A stretch of DNA of 64,000 nt, from assembly GCF_052216985.1 (NCBI RefSeq), contig NZ_JBQOUY010000004.1, forward strand, positions 1 to 64,000, in the 5' to 3' direction. Numbering within the stretch: position 1 is the stretch's first letter; every line of letters starts with the position of its first letter. Both the position numbers and the translations under genes were made by a program. Of this stretch, positions 59,138 to 64,000 are shown one piece after another. The notes beneath the pieces are model-generated. The model was given only the letters and a program-made list of their open reading frames with translations, was not told the DNA's origin and ran no database searches. This DNA is from Acidaminococcus fermentans_A. Its GTDB lineage: Bacteria > Bacillota > Negativicutes > Acidaminococcales > Acidaminococcaceae.

Positions 59138-59186
59138 GAGTACAGAGTGTAGAGCGAAGAATGCAGAGTAAAAAGTGAAGAGGGTC
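59138..59186 (+). repeat. Heptad repeat block with embedded ribosome-binding site
   Basis: Seven units: GAGTACA, GAGTGTA, GAGCGAA, GAATGCA, GAGTAAA, AAGTGAA, GAGGGTC. The last unit's GAGGG probably acts as the Shine-Dalgarno of the SYLF gene. Confidence 0.6.
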
Positions 59187-59191
59187 AGATC

Positions 59192-59824
59192 ATGAAAAAC
59201 ACGAAAAAAATCACGGCGTCTTTGCTGGCCGCTTTGGCTTTGACAGCTCCCTGCTTTGCTGCGGGGGCGGCCCAACCGGCCAGTGAAAAAACGGCCCAGA
59301 CGGCCCCTTTGACCAAAGAGGACCGGGAACGGGCGGAACTGCGGACTAAGACCTATAAGGCCCTGCTGGACTTGTACCACAAGAAACCCAAATCCCGGAA
59401 GGCCATCCAGAACGCCTTCGGCTATGCGGTGTTCGTGGACACCAGCTACAGCGTGGGACTTTTGGGGGGCGGCCACGGCCGGGGCCGTGCCATCAACCAG
59501 CACAGCGGCCGGGAAGTGTTCATGAAGATGGGTGAGATGAAGGTGGGACTGGGCCTGGGGGTCCGGCAGTCCAATATCATCTTTGTGTTCGGCAATGAAG
59601 ACGCTTTCAATTCTTTCATCACCAAAGGCTGGACCTTTGGGGGCGAAGCGGTGGCTGCTGCCGGCGATGGGGTCAACGGGGATGCCCTGGAAGGATCCTT
59701 CCAAGTGGCTCCAGGTATGTGGATGTACCAGGTGACCACCAAGGGCCTGGCTGCGGATCTGACCGTAAAGGGTACCCGGTTCTATGTGGATAAAGATCTG
59801 AACGTGGATACGGTGGTCGACTGA
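59192..59824 (+). CDS. Exported SYLF (YSC84-like) domain protein
   Basis: The 210-residue protein has a signal peptide (MKNTKKITASLLAALALTAP, cleavage near FAAG) and a SYLF domain. The motifs NAFGYAVFVDTSYSVGLLGGGHGRGRAIN, MKVGLGLGVRQSNIIFVFGNEDAFNSF and MWMYQVTTKGLAADLTVKGTRFY match bacterial SYLF (DUF500) proteins, which bind lipids in the eukaryotic members. It likely acts in the periplasm or at the outer membrane. It overlaps trmO by one base (TGATG). Confidence 0.85.
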   Translation: MKNTKKITASLLAALALTAPCFAAGAAQPASEKTAQTAPLTKEDRERAELRTKTYKALLDLYHKKPKSRKAIQNAFGYAVFVDTSYSVGLLGGGHGRGRAINQHSGREVFMKMGEMKVGLGLGVRQSNIIFVFGNEDAFNSFITKGWTFGGEAVAAAGDGVNGDALEGSFQVAPGMWMYQVTTKGLAADLTVKGTRFYVDKDLNVDTVVD

Positions 59825-60525
59825 TGGCGCAAAAGGAACCTGCCGGCCTGCTGACCCTGCGTCCTGTGGCCTGGTACCGGGGCCTGCTGCCGGAAAAATT
59901 CGGCCTGCCCAGGCAGAGCGGCTTAGTACCGGAATTGGCCGGACGGGTGGAAATGGCGGAAGGTTTCCGGCAGCGGGAAACCCTCCGGGGCCTGGAAGGC
60001 TTTTCCCATGTGTGGCTGATCTGGGGCTTTTCCCAAAACCACACATGGTCGCCCACGGTACGGCCACCCCGGCTGGGGGGCAATGCCCGGCTGGGAGTCT
60101 TTGCCACCCGTTCTCCTTTCCGGCCCAATCCTCTGGGACTTTCCCTGGTGGAACTGGACAGGGTGATCTGGGATGGACCTCAGGGTCCGGAACTGTGGGT
60201 CAAGGGAGCGGATCTGATGGATGGGACGCCCATCTATGATATCAAGCCTTATGTTCCCTACGCCGATGTCCGGCCGGAAGCCCGGAGCGGCTTTGCCCAG
60301 GGAGCGGACAGCACCCTGGAGGTCCAGTGCCCGCCGGAGCTTTTGGCAAAACTGCCGGATTCCCAGCAGGAAGCTCTGCTGGGAATCCTGGCCCAGGATC
60401 CCCGGCCCCATTACCAGAAAGATCCTGAGCGGATATATGGGATGGCTTTTGGAGTGTGGAATGTGAAGTTCCAGGTGAATGAAGCAAAAATATATGTCAT
60501 TGCAGTAGAAAAAATAAACAAATAG
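59824..60525 (+). CDS. trmO: tRNA (N6-threonylcarbamoyladenosine37-N6)-methyltransferase TrmO
   Basis: The 233-residue protein belongs to the TsaA/YaeB family. It has LRGLEGFSHVWLIWGFSQ, a SAM-binding region RLGVFATRSPFRPNPLGLSLVEL, and KGADLMDGTPIYDIKPYVPYAD. It adds a methyl group to t6A37 of certain tRNAs. It is coupled to the SYLF gene by a TGATG overlap, although the two functions seem unrelated. Confidence 0.93.
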   Translation: MAQKEPAGLLTLRPVAWYRGLLPEKFGLPRQSGLVPELAGRVEMAEGFRQRETLRGLEGFSHVWLIWGFSQNHTWSPTVRPPRLGGNARLGVFATRSPFRPNPLGLSLVELDRVIWDGPQGPELWVKGADLMDGTPIYDIKPYVPYADVRPEARSGFAQGADSTLEVQCPPELLAKLPDSQQEALLGILAQDPRPHYQKDPERIYGMAFGVWNVKFQVNEAKIYVIAVEKINK

Positions 60526-60538
60526 ATATAAAATGTAT

Positions 60539-60586
60539 AAAAAGACAGCTTCTTACAGCGAATTCTGTACAGAAGCTGTCTTTTTA
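60539..60586 (+). terminator. trmO terminator
   Basis: AAAAAGACAGCTTCT pairs with AGAAGCTGTCTTTTT across a loop that contains its own ACAGCGAATTCTGT-type pairing. Confidence 0.85.
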
Positions 60587-60614
60587 TCTTAATTGAAAGG
60601 ATTTAGATGATATG

Positions 60615-60642
60615 TTGAGTTTACAATAAAAGAGAATATAAT
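60615..60642 (+). promoter_or_regulatory. Promoter of the second adhesin gene
   Basis: TTGAGT (60615-60620) and TATAAT (60637-60642) are spaced by 16 nt in an AT-rich tract, 62 nt before the start codon. Confidence 0.55.
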
Positions 60643-60704
60643 TTTAATTATTGAGTCATTACATATGCTGACTGGAAAAGTACAGCAGTAAAGGGGCTGT
60701 TCGT

Positions 60705-63700
60705 ATGAACAGGATCTTCAAGGTGATTTTTAACCGGAATCGGCACCTGGTCCAGGTGGTTCCGGAATATGCCCGGAACAGGGGAAAAGAGGTGTCTTCT
60801 TCTCGAAAAGGGGAAAGCCGAGGATTGTCCCGGGTCCTACTGACATTCCTGGCCACCCTGATGATCGCATCCCCCGGCTATGCGGCGGATTCCACGGAAG
60901 GAAACACAGACAGTGGGAATACGACCTATATCACTGATACGAGGACGGACAAGGAGAATATCCAAGCCCTGGACAAGCAGGTGGCCCAGAATGCCCAGGA
61001 AATCGCTGCCAGCAGAACCACGACGGATACCAATAAAACCGATATTGCCATAAATAAAGCCGAAATAGAAGCTAACAAAACATCCATTGCTGCCAACAAG
61101 ACAGCAATAAGCAAGAATACCTCGGATATTGCAAGCAACACAACTTCCATAACTTCCAATAAAACCAGCATTGCCGCCAACGCTTCGGATATTAAGGAAC
61201 TGAAGGATCTTTCCAATATTACGGATGCCGGGAAAACTGTCATCAAAGAACAGGCCAAACAGGCGGTGAAGGTGGCTGCAGGAGACCGGGTCACGGTAAC
61301 CCCCGACGGTTCGGAAACTGGGAATGGGACGCTTACTTATACTGTTACTGCTAATAATGATGGGGTAATCTCCATCGGCGATACCAACCTGGTGTCTGGC
61401 GGTACACTGTATACGGAACTGCGGCCCTCTGCTGATGGGACCTATCATTACATCAGCACTGCCAATACCACAGCCCAGAACCTGATCAGTCTGGACACCA
61501 CCCTGAACAAGGCCCTGTCCGCACTGGACATCGATATGACGGACAGTTCTGCCTATAGGTCCAAACTGAGCAAGTATTTCAAAGTCAATCCGGAAGTGAC
61601 CCCTTCAACGGACGGCAAAACCAAGACGTATGCTCCCGATGCAGCTGCCAACGGCACCAATTCCGTGGCTGTCGGACCCAGCGCCCAAGCCGGGGAAAGC
61701 CCCGCCAGTGCCGGGACATCTACAGCCATAGTTACCGGCGGCACCAGCAGTACGGCCATCGGTGACAGTGCCCAGGCAAACGGCAATCAGTCGGTGGCCA
61801 TGGGGTATCATTCCCAGGTGCTGAATACCACGGATCAGGATGGCAAGACTACCGCAGCCATTGCCGGCAGCACGGCCATCGGCAGCGGAGCCAAAGTAAA
61901 TGGAGCCGGTGATGCCATGGCTATCGGGACCGGTGCCCAGGTCAATGAAACGGCTGCAGGGGGTATCGCCTTTGGCAAAGAAGCCGTGATCGGCGAAAAC
62001 AAAGGAACGGTCACTGTGGGGGATACCACCGCCAATGTGGCTGCTGTGGGCGGTGAAAACAGCGTGGCGCTGGGCACTGAGGCCAAGGCCAGCGGCAACA
62101 CGGCTCTGGCTCTGGGCAATGAAGCCCAGGTCAACAACTATACCACCCAGTCCGGCACCACCGTGACCAAGACGGTGGATTCCGGCAGTACAGCCATCGG
62201 CAGTGGGGCTGTCGTTACCGGCGCCAACGATGCTGTGGCTTTCGGGAGCGGGGCAAAAGTCGAAGGTACGGGAACCAATGCTGATGCTTCCCTGGCCATC
62301 GGCAAGAGCGCTTCTGTAGCGACGGCCAAAGATGCCATGGCCTTCGGCACCAGTGCGTCCGTTGCCAGCGGGGCAGATAATGCCATAGCATTGGGCAATG
62401 CGGCCAAGGCCAATACCTCTAATACCACTGCCATCGGATACAATGCCAGCGCCACCGGCGCAGGAGCGGTGGCCATCGGGGAAAATACATCCACCACCAC
62501 AGAAGGCGGTATCAGCATCGGCAGCGGTACCAGCGTATCCGGCAGGTCCATTGCCATTGGCTACTCCACCGATGGAGTAACGACGGGGTCTGACAATACT
62601 GATGCGGTGGCCATCGGCAACGGGGCCCAGGCTTATGCCAATGATTCCATTTCCATCGGCCACCAGGCAGGAAAGGGAACGAATGAAGGCCGTACCAGCG
62701 GTTATGGCTCCCTCATTGCCATCGGCACCAATGCCGGGGGCAATGTGAAAGGCATGCAGAACGTGGCCCTGGGCAGCGGGGCCGGCAGCAACGTCAAGAG
62801 CAGCTACAACGTAGCCATCGGATCCAATGCCGGGTCCGGTATCAACTATGCAGCGGCTGCCGATTCCAATCCTCAAAATGGGTTTAACATTTCCATCGGG
62901 TATGAAGCCAACTACCAGAGCGCCGATGCCAATGCCAAAAATATTACGGAATCCATTGCCATCGGACACAGTGCCAATGCGGTTTCCAATGCAGCAGCGC
63001 TGGGCTATAAGGCCACGGCATCGGGAGATAAATCCCTGGCTCTGGGTTACAGTGCTGCAGCGTCTGATGCGGACAGTATCGCCTTGGGCGACAAAGCCAG
63101 TGCCGGAGGCGGCAATATTGCCATTGGCAGCGGTTCCCAAGCCCCAGCTGTCACATCGTATGCCAAAGGATATCTGACCGACAGTTCTTCCGTCAATGGT
63201 TATATTTCTGTCGGCGGGTCTGTCAGTGCTGCGGGGACCACGGTCCTGCGCCGGATTTCCAATGTGGCCGATGGGACGGCCGATCAGGATGCGGCTACGG
63301 TAGCCCAGTTGAAAGCCGCTTATACGGATCTGGCAGGAACAATCAAGACTACCGATACCAAAATTAGTGATACGTATACGCAGGAAGCCATCAATTCCAA
63401 GATTTCTGCGGTGGAAAGCAAGATCACGGCTTCTCAGACCAAGTATTTTTCCATCAACCCATCCGGCGATACCCTGACGGCCAATGTCAATAATGACGGG
63501 ACCAGTACCAGCGGTGCCGCAGACGCCATGGCCATCGGTCCCAATGCCACCGCTACCAGTGCCAAAGCCGTAGCCATCGGCAACAATGTCTCTGCCAGCG
63601 GCAAGGGAAGCATCGCTATGGGTACGGCAGATAACCCGGCCACTACAGGGACAGTGGATGCCGGGAACAATACCAGTGCCAATCCCCATGTGACTTCCGC

Positions 63701-64000
63701 TGAATGGGCCAACAGTGTTGCTGTCGGTACCTCTGCCATTGCCCAGACGGACAATTCTGTGGCCTTGGGCACCCGTGCCTCTGTTTATACTTCCAACGTG
63801 ACAGATCCTGCAACCAACACCACAGTCAAAGTGGGGCAGCAGTCCATCGCCATCGGTTACGAAGCAGAAACCCGAAACAGCGCCGCCACCTCCATCGGCA
63901 GCGGCGCCAAGGCATACAGCAATGGCTCCACCGCCATTGGTCACAATGCTTATGCCCAGGGAGCTGATTCCGTGGTCATCGGCACGAGTACAGCCTATGG
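60705..64000 (+). CDS. Giant trimeric autotransporter adhesin, N-terminal part (runs off the window)
   Basis: The ATG at 60705 opens a frame without a stop to the end of the window, about 1098 codons. It begins with an extended signal peptide region (MNRIFKVIFNRNRHLVQVV) and a hydrophobic core, cleaved near YAAD (residue 61). Residues 110-165 are eight consecutive heptads of the form NxxxIxx, giving the IxxNTxxI motif of trimeric coiled coils with a buried Asn layer. A YadA-type head follows (from about residue 300), with dozens of AIGxxAxAxG repeats, then a coiled-coil break near residues 850-910 and a second head. The KYFxxNP segment that precedes the head occurs twice. The C-terminal anchor lies outside the window. 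Confidence 0.9.
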   Translation, partial: MNRIFKVIFNRNRHLVQVVPEYARNRGKEVSSSRKGESRGLSRVLLTFLATLMIASPGYAADSTEGNTDSGNTTYITDTRTDKENIQALDKQVAQNAQEIAASRTTTDTNKTDIAINKAEIEANKTSIAANKTAISKNTSDIASNTTSITSNKTSIAANASDIKELKDLSNITDAGKTVIKEQAKQAVKVAAGDRVTVTPDGSETGNGTLTYTVTANNDGVISIGDTNLVSGGTLYTELRPSADGTYHYISTANTTAQNLISLDTTLNKALSALDIDMTDSSAYRSKLSKYFKVNPEVTPSTDGKTKTYAPDAAANGTNSVAVGPSAQAGESPASAGTSTAIVTGGTSSTAIGDSAQANGNQSVAMGYHSQVLNTTDQDGKTTAAIAGSTAIGSGAKVNGAGDAMAIGTGAQVNETAAGGIAFGKEAVIGENKGTVTVGDTTANVAAVGGENSVALGTEAKASGNTALALGNEAQVNNYTTQSGTTVTKTVDSGSTAIGSGAVVTGANDAVAFGSGAKVEGTGTNADASLAIGKSASVATAKDAMAFGTSASVASGADNAIALGNAAKANTSNTTAIGYNASATGAGAVAIGENTSTTTEGGISIGSGTSVSGRSIAIGYSTDGVTTGSDNTDAVAIGNGAQAYANDSISIGHQAGKGTNEGRTSGYGSLIAIGTNAGGNVKGMQNVALGSGAGSNVKSSYNVAIGSNAGSGINYAAAADSNPQNGFNISIGYEANYQSADANAKNITESIAIGHSANAVSNAAALGYKATASGDKSLALGYSAAASDADSIALGDKASAGGGNIAIGSGSQAPAVTSYAKGYLTDSSSVNGYISVGGSVSAAGTTVLRRISNVADGTADQDAATVAQLKAAYTDLAGTIKTTDTKISDTYTQEAINSKISAVESKITASQTKYFSINPSGDTLTANVNNDGTSTSGAADAMAIGPNATATSAKAVAIGNNVSASGKGSIAMGTADNPATTGTVDAGNNTSANPHVTSAEWANSVAVGTSAIAQTDNSVALGTRASVYTSNVTDPATNTTVKVGQQSIAIGYEAETRNSAATSIGSGAKAYSNGSTAIGHNAYAQGADSVVIGTSTAY

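Noticed and set aside
57746..60067. 773-codon open frame antisense to the beta-helix and SYLF genes
   Set aside because: It crosses two well-supported genes and has no start signals.
61605..63944. 779-codon glycine-rich open frame antisense to the second adhesin
   Set aside because: It arises from the repetitive sense sequence of the head repeats (Ala-Ile-Gly codons read backwards). It looks like a repeat protein but has no signal peptide or ribosome-binding site, and the sense frame is a clear adhesin.

Overview
The window looks like the chromosome of a diderm Firmicute (Negativicutes; GC content and gene content fit an Acidaminococcaceae member such as Acidaminococcus, though this is inferred without a database search). 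Firmicute-type core genes (rnY, recA-recX, prp between rplU and rpmA, ECF modules, an FMN riboswitch, a Gram-positive type LexA box) sit beside outer-membrane features: a TonB-dependent receptor, two trimeric autotransporter adhesins with extended signal peptides, and an SLH domain. The dapF-dapL pair points to lysine/peptidoglycan synthesis through LL-diaminopimelate aminotransferase.

Layout. 1-720: 3' end of a 23S rRNA, a 5S rRNA and a repeat-rich spacer. 723-4811 (minus): an arsenic operon, arsR-arsD-arsA-arsC-acr3, with arsA broken by a single-base frameshift and a doubtful arsD start. 4808-11000: nitrilase, a membrane-anchored metallophosphoesterase, an HxlR regulator, a SnoaL-like exported protein, dapF-dapL and a small exported protein. 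11115-14822 (minus): potABCD polyamine transporter. 14944-24590: rplU-prp-rpmA, an orphan ParE-like ORF, and rpoB-rpoC behind a structured leader. 24587-30344: a NERD-like membrane protein, an AbgT-family transporter, ecfA1-ecfA2-ecfT and truA. 30682-41600: TonB receptor, FMN-riboswitch-controlled ribD-ribE-ribBA-ribH, hslO, recA-recX, rny and an ECF S component. 41735-50397: HD protein, udp-deoB nucleoside salvage, exported protein, ZIP transporter, hcp with a 53-residue Cys-rich protein and a DUF488 protein, alpha/beta hydrolase and a DAACS symporter. 50530-54246: a putative BirA-controlled operon of hot-dog hydratase, bioY, thiolase and AMP-ligase. 54557-64000: a surface cluster with a YadA-like adhesin carrying a C-terminal SLH domain, a beta-helix protein, a SYLF protein, trmO, and a second giant adhesin that runs off the window.

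How the parts connect. The ECF energizing module can drive BioY and the other S component. The riboflavin operon is one FMN-sensing unit. The adhesin with an SLH domain after its barrel anchor would reach from the cell surface through the outer membrane to peptidoglycan; in relatives SLH domains bind polyamine-modified peptidoglycan, which gives a possible link to the potABCD genes here.

The most unusual structure outside genes is a set of short blocks with strict 7-nt periodicity at ten or more intergenic loci (including the 23S-5S spacer). Each has its own heptamer word, and at several loci the two blocks form inverted arms around a terminator hairpin or around a GC-rich palindromic element present in two copies. 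Three apparent reading-frame anomalies (arsA, arsD, hot-dog gene) deserve a check against raw reads.
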